Shown: one piece after another, positions 24,156-37,615 of the stretch
How positions within the stretch are numbered: position 1 is the first letter of the stretch
How the letters are laid out: each line of letters begins with the position of its first letter
NCBI GenBank assembly: GCA_028023455.1
Contig: JAQFVV010012395.1
Coordinates: forward strand, 2,358,001 to 2,422,000
Length of the DNA stretch: 64,000 nucleotides
Direction: 5' to 3'
Origin: Epiperipatus broadwayi
Taxonomy: Eukaryota > Onychophora > Udeonychophora > Euonychophora > Peripatidae
Made by a program: the position numbers and the translations under genes
The notes under the pieces: generated by a model
Database searches by the model: none
What the model was told of the DNA's origin: nothing
The model's input: the letters and a program-made list of their open reading frames with translations, nothing else

Positions 24156-26776
24156 AAATATGGAATAAATTAGGCATTTTTATTCACAATAAAATTTTTA
24201 TTAATAACAAAATAAACTCATAGTGTCATAGGGAATCAATACATGTTGTAATAATCAAACATAAAATTGAATAAAATACATTCACTTAAGATATTCATAG
24301 TTTTTTCATTAATTTAAAATAAATTTAATTACTTCATTGAATATCTATTTTAAAGTATTTATTTATTTATTTTTTGATAATATCTATTGAATGTGCTATG
24401 TCCAGGCATGGCTGATCAATTGCAACCAAGCTACTTAACTTATTAATCTAAAGTCATAAGCTGGAATAGCATCAAAATACTTAACTACTCAATTAGCAAG
24501 AAATAGATGAGAGCAGCTTTAACTAGATTTTTTAGTAAACTTTATATACATATTTAAAAATAAATCTAAGAAAGATATAAGTCATGCACAAAATAATATT
24601 AAGTTACAGTGACCTGCTTAATTAACTTTAGTCCTGCTTCAGTACTTCCAGAAACAGGAATATCTGAGAACAATCTGTTAATCCAAAATCCAAGTACATG
24701 GATTATGCAGTTTGGGTTTATATTACCTTCTTTCATATTGTATTTCTCTAGTAGTGACATTTCTTAATCAGGAATGACCATAGATGATCTCTCTGTGACC
24801 ATATATAGACTAGTTGTCCAAACTCTACAATTTATAAAATTCCTTAATCACTAATTACAAATTACAGAATTTTGTAGTCATTAATTGCTGATTATCAATA
24901 CACACCTTGATTACATAGTTATTTGTACATGTTTTACATTCTTTCTAAACTGAATACAGTGCATTCCTTCATTTACTATATACATAAATACTATTCCCCT
25001 CCTCACAATTTAAGTCTCTATCAAAAATTTTAATAAGAGTAAAAAATATATATACATATATGGCTAGAATATGAAAATAAATAAAAATAGTTAACTTGTT
25101 AATTATAATTGTAATCATAAATGTAGGTTTGGAAATTTAATAAAATATAAACTACAACAAATTATTAAAAATATTAGAAACATTCTCTTCATTGATATAT
25201 ATTTATAATATACAGTTTCATAAATACATTATATAGCTAAATTTTTAAAAGTGATCATGGCAAATCTTAAAGATTGAGTTCTTCCTTGGATAGTGAGGTT
25301 CAAAATATATAAATTTTCAGTAAGTTTATCCATAATTCTGGTATAGTTTCTTTATAATATATATAGGCTTATCTGAGCACTTATAGTATATATGTGTGGG
25401 AGATGATAATCTGGACCAACGTATATTGGTGATTATTTATTTTTTCAGCATATATGTGCTTGAGTGTATCAGTGTTATTAGATAGAGTGGAGAGTGATGG
25501 GTCATCTGAAAGTCTGTGCTCATATACCCTATATATTATATAGGCTTACTGTTTTATAATACCCATCACTATATTCTACTCTCAATTTTTGTTAAGTAAG
25601 TAAATTAATATGTTGGTCTTATTGTAGTTTAAATTAACATGTCTTGTTGTAGTTTAAATTAGCATGTCATGCAGACAGACAGACAAAAAAGTAACAATGC
25701 AGGGCTTAACTTTGTAGAATTTTCCAACATGGCAGTTTTTCCCTTCCAAGGAGTCTGACAGACACACATTTCTAAAAACATTTAGCCATTAATCTTGTAG
25801 GCTATAATAGATTTCTTTAAAATTATTAAAAAGTTATTTTTTAATGTAATCTCTTTCTCATTATCATAGTATAAACCAGTAATATAATAATTAGATCTGT
25901 AATATTCTCCTTCTGAATTTAAGGTTCATCCATCTCAATGCTCAGTAATAACTACTCATCAATTGTTCTTCAACTACTGTTCAAAAATTATTTTCCTCTT
26001 TCTTTTGTGGATAAACAATCTATTGACAAAAAAAAAATGTTTTCCAAACCACATGCTAATCCATTTTATTTCCCAGAGATTTGTTAATACAGATATTATT
26101 CACTTTAATGAGGTGTTAACAAAAAAATTAATTATATCATTCTTTTAAAACATGACAATTTGTTCACAAAAAAAGTTGTTTTCTTTCATGCTTAATCATA
26201 AGTTTAACAAAAGTATACATTTTAAGCATTTATGTTTGTAATATAATTTTAAAAATTCATATTTTTTTGAGTTTCCCAAGCTATAAATGAACTCTTTGAC
26301 TTATATATTTGAAATGTGTAATTATAGAAAACAAAATGTGCTTTAAATAATAAACTTCTTGTTACCCACAAATAAAATATCACTCTCTCAATGTTCACAC
26401 AAATATATTTTTAGTCCATCATTTTCTGAAAACATGCATCTAAAAAAATAAAATATTTAGTTATTTATGTTTTTTTTTTCTTTAAATCAAATTTTATGCA
26501 AACATAAATAGTTTTAATAGTAATCAATATCTCTTCTTCTTATTTTAGATTTATGAATTAACTCTGTACATTGTCTCTTAAATGCACACATGCATATATA
26601 CATATATCAGTGCAAAATTTGAGAAGCCATTGAGATACTTAAAAGGCCAGATTGTATCAATAAGCGAGATGATACATGCAAAATTCCTCCTATTTGGAAA
26701 GATTTTTTTAAAAAACATTCTTAATCTAACATTTTTGCTATTGATGGAACTTTAACATTTTTTTCTTCATATCAGT
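24156..26776. other. No gene seen
   Basis: AT-rich DNA with no recognisable coding domain. A dispersed repeat at 25380-25520 is listed separately. A 61-codon plus-strand frame at 25963-26148 has chance-like composition and no support. Confidence 0.5.
25380..25520 (+). repeat. Dispersed repeat, copy 1 (related to 47020-47165)
   Basis: The string gtatatatgtgtgg(g/a)agatg, then gatct-gac, then a central catatatgtgcttgagtgtat and gata-gatggag-like ending, is shared in order with 47020-47165 in the same orientation. The two copies differ by indels. This suggests an interspersed SINE-like or MITE family. Confidence 0.5.
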
Positions 26777-26905
26777 GATTGTAGCGCCTCTACAATCGTC
26801 TTTCTACCTTTTATTACCCAGTAGATGACTTGTATGATCAGGTCAAAACGTCGGTATATCAATATTTAAAATATTTTAACATAGATGAACCCACAGAATA
26901 TGTCT
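26777..26905 (+). repeat. Paired hairpins next to AAACGTCGG; possible repeat terminus
   Basis: A perfect 8-bp stem, gattgtag/ctacaatc with loop cgcct, lies at 26777-26797. At 26827-26844 gacttg and caggtc form a second stem (one G-T pair) around tatgat, followed directly by aaaacgtcgg. Hairpin plus GAAACGTCGG-type junctions are common at ends of Penelope-like and related repeats. No matching coding region is nearby, so the assignment is tentative. Confidence 0.35.
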
Positions 26906-29900
26906 TTTACATATATACAGGATACATACTATATATTGTTTATCTTCATCTAATATTTTATTTTAAATCTTGAATAAATTGCTCAACCTTATATCACTTT
27001 ATATAATTTTTTTTTCATATATAAACTTTGTGATTTAATTCTGAGCAGTCCTAATACAGTATAAACTTTTTTATCATTATAAATAATTTGTTTATTAACT
27101 TGAAATTTCTAAACAGTGGTAAACATAACATAAAAAATGTAAATTCATTATTATTCAAAGTGTTCTTCACTTTAATACAAACAGCAGACACAACATTTTT
27201 TTTTTTCTAAGAAGAAAATTAAGTCTATTATCAAGTATAACTCATTAGCAAAATAAAGTTTAAAAAAAATTATGTTCCACTATTGTCTTTTGATACTTCT
27301 GTAATAATCCAACTTTTTTTCCATTCATAACTCTAGAACTTTACTTTCTGAAGGACTTGCTAATTGCTGACAATTTTTTTTTTACTTTAACAATATAATA
27401 TTTATCACAATTTTTGATTACAGCTTTACTTCTAAATTCACTGTTTTAAGTAAACTTTTAAAAAACAGATAATTGATATGTTATATTGTTAGTCCTAAAG
27501 CTTTTTAAGTGGCAGATTGATGATTTTTCTGGAATTAAATGTCATCTCTTTTGCTTTGTTAAGACCTATTTTTGGAAAACATTCTATTAAAAGAGGAATT
27601 CTAGAAGCAAAAGAGTAATTAACTGAAGTTTTTTTTTTTTAAAAAAAAAAGAACTGAAAGCTTTTTATAAATTACAAAATTATATTTAATAGGCAAGAAA
27701 TAATTTGTTCAACTTTCCTATGAATTACTGCCCTTACTTTTTAAATATTTTTTTTTTCTTTGAAGTTTTTGCAGTTATTTTTTCTCATCTCTGTTGTTCT
27801 AAAATCAGAACCAATTTTTTATATAAGCTTTGAATCCTCAATAAATATTAAATGACTATACAAATGATTTTGAGAATCTATTCTTACATTTATGGCTTTC
27901 TACCTGAAAACAATGTATTATTTACAGTATCTACATTCTTTTTTTCTTAATTCATAAAATTTTCTACCTTATAAATGTAATCCATACAATCTATGATAAT
28001 AGACAATATCTTTTTCATAATCTATTACATACATTATTTTCTCTCAAAAAGAATCCTAATTATTGAGAAAAAAATTGAGATCTCAAATTTGACACAAGAC
28101 TCGATTACAAAGTCAACCAATTTTTAATTTTTAAAATAATTTAATGCATGGAAATCTCAGTTTTTTGAGTTTTTAAAATATAATTAATGTTTACTTAGAC
28201 CTTTTACAGAACTTATTTTCTAATAATTCACTATCCGCTTCATATTTCACTTTTACATTATTGCTTTTTGAAATTTTTATCTGTTTTTAATTGAATAAAT
28301 CTACATATTATTTCCTTTTTTTTTTTTTTTTTAAATGAATAATATTTTGTTAACAAACTAGTTGTAATTCTTTATTTTTCTGCAGACAAAAGTGAAAAAG
28401 TGTTATATCTTAAATATTATTTTAAATTAAACAATATAAATAAGCACAGAAACTAATTAGTATTAAATATGTTTAAACATGTATGCATATAAAAAGTAAT
28501 CATCAAATATAAAAAGCAATTTTTTACAAGAATGTGCATGTTTATATGAATGTAAATATAATTCTAATACTTCTCTCCAGTAAAATTTGCATTAATTTTC
28601 TGTGAAATATTTTCTATAATAGTCATTAAATAACTTCAACTTTTTTTGTATGAAGGAGATACTGTAAAGAAATAACATCTGAAAAAAACTCTAAAAGTAA
28701 TGAAGAAATATAAAATAATAAGAGTCACCTTGAGTAAAAATAAGGTGATTATCATATATAATAATGTAATTGAAAATACTAAAAAGAAAACAGATATTTT
28801 AGTTTAATTTTTGCAAAAGCTCACAATTAAACCAGACATATAAGGTCTAAATGAACAAAATCAGTAATATATATATTATTAGCAAAAAAAAAAAAAGAAA
28901 TTCTAAAAAATGAATAAAAAAAATTTCTGATATTAAATATAATACTGAATATAAGAAAAATAACAAGTTAACAAAAAAAAAATATTACTATATAAATATA
29001 ATGCCTATTGTTAAAAAAAAAAAAAATTAATTAAGAATAAAATAAATTACAATGTTATCCAATACCCAGAATTTTAAATTCACAAATCTGCTATAACTAA
29101 TAATGTTGTCATAGATAATATTAATTGAAATCTGTAAAATACCTAGTATACAAAAAAAAATTAAGCTATCATTTATATATATTTACAGAATGTAAAAAAC
29201 TATAAAATCTCAGACAAAATTTTTCAACCTGTTACAGAATTTTTTGGTAAGATATAGAATTCACCTGTAAAATACCCAATATACAGAAAAGTAAAACACT
29301 TTAAAATATCTCATTGCATGTCAAGGATTTTACTTACCAGATTAGCTAAATATCAGTAGTGAAGAATTAAGATTTTTAATTTTTTAATTCTCTAACTAAG
29401 AATATCTATACTCATTCTCCAAACAATAACTGAATGACTAGCAAGATTGTATATTAGCTATAGTTTGGAAATTTTTCCAAAATCTGTCTGTATAGAAGCA
29501 TTGGACAGTGTATGAATATATTAAATATTATGCATTGAGGTTTTTACTTATAGAGGTATTAAATGACAAATTACACGTGTGTATTATGTATCAAAGCATG
29601 TAAGCCCATTAATTTATGGATGTACGATACACATATCCTTCAACAAAAAAATTAAATAATTAAATGATTTATTGCTCAGAGATTATGAGATATTTGAGAA
29701 GCAGAAGTAAGAGATTAAGCTTTAATCTAAAAGAAGCAATTAGCTCTTGAGTCTATTACTCTATCACTGTGCTTAATTAAACAGAGGAATACCAAAAAAT
29801 TGTTCATAAAGGTGATAAGTGATGTAGATGAGTTTTTTTGGTTTGTAATATAAATTAAAGCATGAAGGCACAGTATTAAAATAATAAAAAGTATAGTAAA

Positions 29901-30789
29901 TCAACAATTTATTTATATATCTATTAATATAATACAAAAAAGAGATCTAAAATGCTTCCACTATTATAATAGACCATTTTACTCCTAAATGTCCTAAAGA
30001 AAAGTGGGAGGAGGGTTACTTTATAATAAGCTTCATCACTATCATATTCATAAATACTACGAACCAAGATCTCAGCATTACATTTATATAATGATTATCT
30101 CCTATCTTCAATTTTATCTACATTGTGCAAAAAAGATAAGAGTAAATGCAAAAATTTATTCCAGATATTTTTGAATTATTGGTTAAGAATCTCCAGAAAC
30201 AAAATTAAATGAAGACTACAATAGTAATAATAATTTATGTGAGACATTTATAAATAAGAGCCTCTCCAAATAATGAATCACATTTTTCTGTATTGAAAAA
30301 TATTTCATCTGGGACATCAACATTTTTAGATATCTGTATGTAACAACTAAATTGATATTGATTCATATTGTTTTATGTCAGATTCTATTTTCTTTACTCT
30401 GATACTGATAGGAGGCTATCCAATCTAAAAATTTCATACAATTAACAAAAAATATTACCCAATCTGTAATTGATTTTATTCCTAATTTAAATGCTGAACA
30501 TAACATTAAAAGACATAAAGGTAATAATACTAAACTGTGATGATGTCTTGCATTTCTAAAATAGAATATCTATAAAACTAAGCCTATTGTAAATTTTTAT
30601 AAAATAAAATTATGATTTTACAGTTTTCATTGGATTTATTTCCAAGAAAAGAAATTCATGATGAGTTCTTGACTTTGCCTTATTGTGATGTTTTCTATCT
30701 TAATTAATTGCATTTTCCAATGTGTATTGATGCATTCTGTTAGTTGCCTATCTTATAAATACGGATGCAATGATTGAATCTAATTTTGT
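26906..30789. other. AT-rich DNA, no gene seen
   Basis: Long poly-A and poly-T runs and very AT-rich sequence. No domain, RNA gene, terminal repeat or splice-bounded frame was found on either strand. Confidence 0.6.
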
Positions 30790-31020
30790 TATTGATAATT
30801 AGACAGAGAAACGCTTTAACCTTTTTCCACAGGCACCTTAAACATTTGTATAATAGCCAAACAATGTAGTTTTTGACTATAGAGGAACCTCTCGAACTTC
30901 AACACAAGATAGGGACTTTATAAATATAAGAGTGACTGTCTTATCTTTAACCTAAATAGGCCAATCTGAAGCATCTTGATTTGAGAGTGTGAAGTTATTA
31001 CACTCTTCACATTTAAATCC
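30790..31020. repeat. Degraded partial copy of the 31121 MITE
   Basis: The segment from about 30808 to 30985 matches the left arm of the next element. Shared strings include ctttaacctttttccac, gtagtttttgactatagagg, aggactttataaa and aggccaat-tgaagcatc. It lacks the complementary right arm. It is either half of a second element or the product of a local duplication. Confidence 0.7.
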
Positions 31021-31120
31021 ATTCTTCCATTTCACAAATTAACTTACATAAAATTTTGCAATTTACAATGAGTTAATATATAGTTCTTTTTAATGAAAAT
31101 ATAGAAACTAATGTAACATT

Positions 31121-31578
31121 CTAATTATTTATCAAGTGTGTTGACAGTATGCAATTAGAAAGAGAAAGGCTTTAACCTTTTTCCATATGCATCTTAAACT
31201 TTTGTACAATCGACAAATGATGTAGTTTTTGACTATAGAGGGACCTCGCAAATCTCAACATAAGATAAGGACTTTATAAAGAGCAGCCATCTTATTTTTA
31301 AACTAAATTCTTATTTATATAGGCCAATGTGAAGCATCACACCTCAAATCAAGATGTTTTATATTGGCCTATATAAGTAAGAATTTAGATTAAAGATAGG
31401 ATAGCCACTCTTATCTTTATATAATCTGTGTATCTTGTGTTGAAGTTTGAGATGTCTCTCTATAGTCAAAAACTACATAGTTTGGCTATTGTACAAAGTT
31501 TCAAGATGCATGTGGACAAAAGATTAAAGCCTTACTCTTTCTAATTACATACTGCCTGTGTGCTCAATAAATAATTAG
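31121..31578. mobile_element. Foldback MITE, 458 bp, with 6-bp target duplication
   Basis: The ends ctaattatttat and ataaattaattag-like (ataaataattag) are inverted copies. The complementarity continues inward for about 200 bases per arm, through tgacagtatgcaattagaaa, gtagtttttgactatagag and aggccaat, to a centre near 31350. Both ends are flanked by AACATT (31115-31120 and 31579-31584), a likely target-site duplication. No coding frame is present. A 6-bp duplication is unusual for the commonest MITE families, so the mobilising transposase is unknown. Confidence 0.75.
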
Positions 31579-31584
31579 AACATT

Positions 31585-32884
31585 ATTGATAATTTTAGAT
31601 TAAGACCAGAAATTATAACTAGCAAACTATCTTGAGATGCTTTTCCTTAAAAATATTGTATTGTTCATCCAGGAATGTTTCAGCATCTTCTAATAGTAAA
31701 CTGAGGATTGAATAGTATTTGAATACCAATAAACATTTACTTGTTTTATTATATGCTATTACCAAAACATTTTAAAAACTTTAATAAATATTTAAATATT
31801 TTAATTACAATGCACTTAATTTAATTCAAGTATGAAGTACTCAAAAAGTTACTTAATTTGAAATCCAAATATTCCTAATATTTAAATGGTAAATTATAGC
31901 TTAAAACATTTTAATAGTTTAAGTACTTGAAGTATTTGATATGAAAATTTGAAAATGAATTTTTCTTTTTGGAAAATTATTTTTCAGATTACAAAATATT
32001 TTTTGGGATGACAACTTAAAATGCTTAAAATTTAATACCTAAAGTTGGCAACTATTTTGATCCAAATGTGCACAATGCTCCATTTTCTAAAACTGTATTT
32101 TTGAGTTTCCAAAAATCATTATACTATTTAAGAAACTCAATTTTATGTTTTTAATTCTGTTTGGTTCGATTAGAATATTTTGTTTTAGTAACAAATATTC
32201 AATCACTTTCAGCCTTTTGTTTTCTAACGTAGGCTATGTTTTTTAATCAGATTTGAAACTGAAACATTATACATCTCATCAGTTTTGGACATTATTTCTC
32301 CAGCTGATCAGATAGCAACAATGTAATCATTAAACAATTCAACATTTTCTTTCCACAATCATATAAAAATTATGTCAACTCTCTATTAGATAATACTATA
32401 TTTACTCTCCTCTTAGGTTTCTATTTGTTAAAGAAAAATGTGTTATACTGATATGTATTTACATTTGTGTATTATATAATATTAAAAAAAATGTAATGCT
32501 AATGTGGCACATGTTATCATTATTTCATCCAATGTTAATGTATATGTAGTGCATACATCTATATGTAAAATAATAATAATTTTAGAAATACAGATAAATT
32601 TGTTTAGAATGAAATACAAAGACACACATTATAGGAGTGTTTTTTAGATTGATCAAATACAATGGAGGTATATATAGAGATTGTTTGTAGAAAATCAATA
32701 ATATGGATAAACATCCCTTACTAACCAAATTACTATTTATTATTTATTTAGCATATAGATTTAGACAAGATATAAAAAACTTGTGGAGTTTCCAACTAAG
32801 AGATAGATTTACTAATAGTTTTATTAAGTTCTCCATGATTCTGACAAACATTAACTATGTTGTTCACATTTTGAGTTTATCTAT
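31585..32884. other. No gene seen
   Basis: AT-rich DNA. A weak tandem-like run of tacttgaagtatt and ttaaatattt strings occurs around 31780-31960. The plus-strand 63-codon frame at 32703-32894 is antisense to the end of the jockey-like element below and is not a gene. Confidence 0.5.
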
Positions 32885-34720
32885 CTTTATATAGATCAGT
32901 GGCTGACAAATTTCATTTATGAACCTTATTAGTGCAACAATTATGGGTTGTCCTGAAACTGTTTATGAGATTCCAGTTATATCTAGGAAAATCAAATCCA
33001 GATGTTTTTATTTTTGGATTTGGAAAAAATTATTTGGAATCTTATAAGAATTCCATTTTTTACAACTTATTCTTGGTTGGATACCTATAAAAGGCAATCT
33101 TGATTTGAATTAAGTCTTAAGTGAGGAAACTATATCTCATCTTCTTAACAGTTTTTTATACATATGCTGTGAGGCAATATATCTGGTGGAAGAATGCAAA
33201 AAATAGATTTAATTGTGTCAATAATATTTTTCATGGTAATGTTTTAATTAAGCATCCAAAAATGAAATTTTTTTCTCCAAATATTCACCACCAGAATTCC
33301 ATGCTAATGTTAAGGATACTATTTGAAAATACTTGTATCACAATCCTAAGTAATACCATCCAACTTTCCAGGGAGATTATTTCTAGAAATTCATTTTAAT
33401 CTAATCTTAGATAAATAAGGAAAATAAGTTAGGCTATGATTCAAAGTTACTTCTAAATAATATGAGATATGATTACATTTTAGACTATTATTGCAAAAAA
33501 ATATATTTTAATTACAATATGATTCCCTATTGTTTAGGTGAAAAATTGAATACATTGTTTTCATTGGATTAGGCGGAAAAGCTCCAGCCTTTTAAAAACT
33601 TTTCCAATTTTAACATATTCTCATTGACTTTTCAAATTCAACAAAGGATCTTTTTTGAGAAGTCAAAGTAATATCATCTGTGATAAATTTCTTGCCATCT
33701 ATAACTGGAATATCACTAAGAAAGGCAATCTGTTCTGGGAAAAAATTATATCTATTAAATCAATCATTGAGTATCATTTGAATTTTTCTATTAGAGAGCA
33801 TTTGGTTAAATGTATAAATGGTTTTACTGCATTTAAGAATTTTAGAAGCTTTCAGTTTTTTAATATGAGTTGTTAAAAATAAAACTTGTTTACAGCAACA
33901 TCTTTCTGACTTAAAACATGACTAATCTAAATAAAGCAGATTCTCAATTATTGACAAAATTCTTGTTAATATGATTCTTTCAAAACATTTGTAAGGCAAA
34001 TATAGTAATAGTACTAGATGATTTTTTTTTGATCATTGATGATTTTGTTTGATTTTAAGACTCTTATAGTTTTGTTTGTTATGCCAAAGTTTTGGAATAT
34101 AAATAATGTTATTTAATAACTCTGTCTACCAAGTTTTGGTGTTAGTTCTAATTTTTAAAAAAAAAGCTATGGAAGAATGTTATCTGCTCCTGATGTTTTT
34201 CTTGACTTAAGACAATCAAAAGCAAATTTCAATTCACCAATATCTACAGATTTCATCAGATTACTATTTTAGGAACATTATAAAAGAGATGCTTGCAATT
34301 CTGCTCTAATTTAGCTTTTCCTCATTATATAAATCTTGGAATTTTGAAATCTGATATATAATACTGATTAACAGTAACAGTAGTGGCTCCTTTAAAGATA
34401 CTTCGGTATCCAGGGCTTATGACTAAATGTTAATGTTTTGTTTTTCCATAGTTCCTTCCATTACTTATTTAGTATCAATCAGTGATTTTATACGTTTATT
34501 AGCCATTTCCAGATTTTTGGTAGACAAACTACTTTTATTCCAATCTGAAATAAATTGTTTACAATCAGTGCCATCACATGGGTAACAGGTGCCTTTATGT
34601 TAAAGTAAATTTTAGCATCCTCTCCCCATTCTATAAAATAAAATTTGTACATTAAAAGACATTTTTTCCTAATGCTTTTGCAAAGAACTTCAAAATTTGG
34701 CTTTAATCATTTAACATGTT
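32885..34720 (-). pseudogene. Jockey-like RT and C-terminal region (broken)
   Basis: Translating the minus strand in shifting frames gives WNKSSLSTKNLEMAN (pre-RT linker, about 34520), DIGELKFAFDCLKSRKTSGA (34180-34255) and YKCFERIILTRILSIIENLL (about 33950-34010). These are followed by CFKSERCC and VLFLTTHIK, then SNRKIQMILND, DDITLTSQKRSFVE and NPMKTMYSIFHLNNRE (about 33520-33580). YFPYLSKIRLK and IDTIKS come next, and GFDFPRYNWNL, NSFRTTHN and SATDLYKD end the protein at 32885-33005. This is the order of a jockey-clade RT and its tail. The catalytic YADD region is not preserved. Confidence 0.75.
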
Positions 34721-36520
34721 TGGTAAGGCTAAAAAAATTGTGATTTTACCAATATTTTTAGTGAAAAACCTTGTGTATGAGTTGTTTGCATTAAAAAAAA
34801 TTGTGTTAATGTTGAGAAAGAGTTGATGTTTTGTAATTGATTATTTCAAAATAAAAATATTAGAGACATTATTAATGTAATGATTATAATAGTTATTTTA
34901 AAAAAATCATGAAAATGTTTTTTCATTTCATGCTAACCTAATAATATATATAAATATTATGTGCTTTATTCATTGATTTCTATAAAATAAACCCAGAGAT
35001 TAAAACACATGCTAAAATAAAACAAATTAATTTTTAAAAAAGTAATTTTTAAAATAATGATTAAGAAAAATTTAATGAATTTGAAATTTTTAACTTTTTT
35101 TTTCAAAAGTTTTCATACTATTTTAAATATCTAAGTATTTTTATCATATTTAAAAAAAACCCATCATCACCAGACACATACTCATTAAAACAATGTACCA
35201 CCTTCCTCACATTCTCAGACCAGATCTGATATTATATAAGTAATTCTAATTGTAGTTTAACTACCTACTTATTAAAAATATTATCTGCAGATAGTGTATG
35301 ATTCTCTGGAATGCTTTGCTTCAGAGCTCTGTGTTGCATAGCAAGAAGAAAAAAGATTCCACCTCCATTATCCTTTCTGAAGTATAATCCTATCTGAAGT
35401 ACAATAATTATAAAAGACTTCTTTACCAATATTTAGACTAGCTTAAACTGTTATGTCAATATTTCATTAATAATAGCTGAAAATAGTTCTTGTTTGTTTG
35501 TAAACCTATTCAAATTATCTCATGCATAAATTTATTCATATTTTGTATTAACTAAGTTATATTTCTTCAATAGTAAAATATTTACAATATTACTTAATTT
35601 TTATGCATATGTTACTCCACTATTAATAATTATAATTTATTATATATTTTTTTTAAAATTTCATACATTGTTTATTGATGTAATTTTTACATTTTATTGG
35701 GACCATCATACTAAGTCAACTTTACATAACATGGTTGATATTACTCTTTCATTCCATTAACTTGTTAAAAATAGTTGTTTTAAAAATTCATTAGTTACTT
35801 TTGATTCAGAACTCTCACACATAACTTGTTTACATTTTCTATTAACAAAAATAGTGTCCTTTGATTTCATTTAATAATAAAATATTTAGACTATTTTATT
35901 ATTTTTTAATGTTTATTAATAACTAAGTCATATGATATATATTATACTTTATTATATAGTTTGACAATTAGGAATTCAGCCAGGATTTATTGAAGGGAAA
36001 AAAGTTTAAATTTTCATACTTAAATTGTTTAGTCTATAAATTTTTAGAAACCATTAAAATGTCTTGTACTTTATTTTCTTATTCGTAGATTATGTTGGAT
36101 AAGTATAAAAAATCAAACACTTGGTTTATTCCACTAGATGCACTTTTTAGATATTTTGTAATAGTGCAATCATGTAGGGGTTTTATTACAATCAAAAGAA
36201 TTGCATTAAATAATATCAATATCGTGAAATTTGTTAAGAATTAAATAATTTGGCATGCAATAGTATCTCTTTTAGTACTCATTATGTTTTCCTTGGATTT
36301 GGACTGTCATAGGGATTACAGATCAATTATAAGTTTTTAGCAAGTGAACAAACCTGAGTCCATATTCAAGACAAATCTGTTTAACAAAACATGTAAAAAA
36401 TAATACAGTATAAAAAAATAATATCTAAAAATAGAAAAAGCTATTTAGTAAAATGTATAAAAAAGATAAGTTGGCATAATAAAAAAAGAAAGATATTATT
36501 AAAAATATTTTGCATTTGAC
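34721..36520. other. No gene seen; DNA inserted in, or linking, the jockey-like element
   Basis: No RT or endonuclease motif continues through here, so it is either inserted DNA or an unrecognisable part of the jockey-like linker. The patch at 35160-35400 is slightly GC-richer and reads without a stop on the minus strand for a short distance, but no family was recognised. Confidence 0.4.
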
Positions 36521-36523
36521 AGC

Positions 36524-36592
36524 AGCAGAATCAAATCTAGGATTCTACATTGCAGTGTCTGTCATTCTACCCCTAATCTAAACAGAACAAGA
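36524..36592 (-). repeat. Possible tRNA-derived SINE head
   Basis: Read on the minus strand, gattaggggtagaatg resembles a tRNA D-arm/A box. About 30 bases further gatttgattctg resembles the T-arm/B box. The spacing suits a tRNA but the stems are not intact. Confidence 0.35.
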
Positions 36593-36744
36593 CATATGAG
36601 ATCTGTAAAATATCATTGATAAAAGTAATTTCATTACAAAAAGAATTATTATCATTGAGGCAATATTTTATAAATATGTTTTATTTTTAATTAAATTATT
36701 AATAGTAATGTGTTACTTTTTATATAAATTAGAATATTTAAATA

Positions 36745-37215
36745 AAAGTCATTGGGAAATATAAACATTTTCATTTACATATAATTCTTATTAATTATAA
36801 TGACAAAAGGATATCAGCCTGCTCAGTTTAATGCAGTGGTAGGGTATAAATGTAATATATTTCAAGGCTCAAGCAATTATTACAACAATTCTAAGTAAAA
36901 AAGTATTCCTCTTATAAATACAAAATGATACAACCAGAATGTGTTTTTAACAATAAAGTGATTCAAAAATCTAAACATTTACATATAAATTTTATTAATT
37001 ATCATGACAAAATGGTGTCAGCCTGTTCTGTTTAGCACAATGATAAAGTATATATGTATTATATTTTAAGCTCAAGGCCAGAAATTCAAGGTTCAAGCAA
37101 TTTTTACAATAAGTCAATTCCTCTTACACTTAATTAAAAAATATTTACACTCAGGAACATATTTCTAACAATGGAGGGATTTGAAAATATAAACATTTTC
37201 ATTAACATATAAATT
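36745..37215 (+). repeat. Two to three tandem units of about 215 bp with tRNA-like core
   Basis: The string taaacatttnncat(t)tacatata followed by ttattaatta starts units near 36761, 36971 and 37190. The first two continue through tcagcctg(c/t)tc, a tRNA A-box-like gcagtggtagggt (36835-36847; diverged in unit two) and (a)ggctcaagcaatt or ggttcaagcaatt, which resembles a B box. The third unit stops after its first 40 bases. It looks like a tandemly repeated tRNA-derived SINE, sitting inside the jockey-like element. Confidence 0.6.
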
Positions 37216-37224
37216 TTATTAATT

Positions 37225-37615
37225 ATCTTGGCATCTTGCCTCCCCCATAATGAAGTGCTTTTGTGCCAGTGCATGTGGTGAAACATGCTTACAATATCCA
37301 CGAGTAATGGACTATTTGATAGCTGTTATTAAGAGTTTGTTAAAACTGTCATAGAAAGAGGGAAATATATTGACTACAGATAGTTTTTTCTTAAATTTCA
37401 TTTTTGAATAGGATAGCTTTTAATTGTAGGAATGTATATTCCAAAAATGATTAGATTTTATTCATGTTGGATGTGGGGAAAATGAAGTAATATTAAAAGT
37501 TTAACAAGTAATAGTAATCATTTTTTTTATTAAAACAAAAAATAAAACAGGAATTGTTTCTATTCCCCATCTGCATAAATGGAATATTCCTCATTTCTTA
37601 GCATTGTAAAGTAAG
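37225..37615 (-). pseudogene. C-terminal part of the jockey-like endonuclease
   Basis: Directly beyond the RTE copy D tail the minus strand reads DLLYNAKK, GIFHL and FPHIQH, then IIFGIYIPTIKSYPIQK in shifting frames. ITRGYCKH follows near 37300. This matches the end of jockey-type endonucleases (LLYN.K.GTFHSARW, then FP.SQHRP, then IP..S.P..RWNF) and the following IPRGY motif. It completes the domain begun at 40345-40790. Confidence 0.7.

Noticed and set aside
26777-26860. Active hammerhead ribozyme
   Set aside because: The CUGAUGA core and GAA box are not intact; only the hairpins are retained.
33121-33399. 92-codon plus-strand frame
   Set aside because: It is antisense to the jockey-like C-terminal region, whose minus-strand motifs are better supported.
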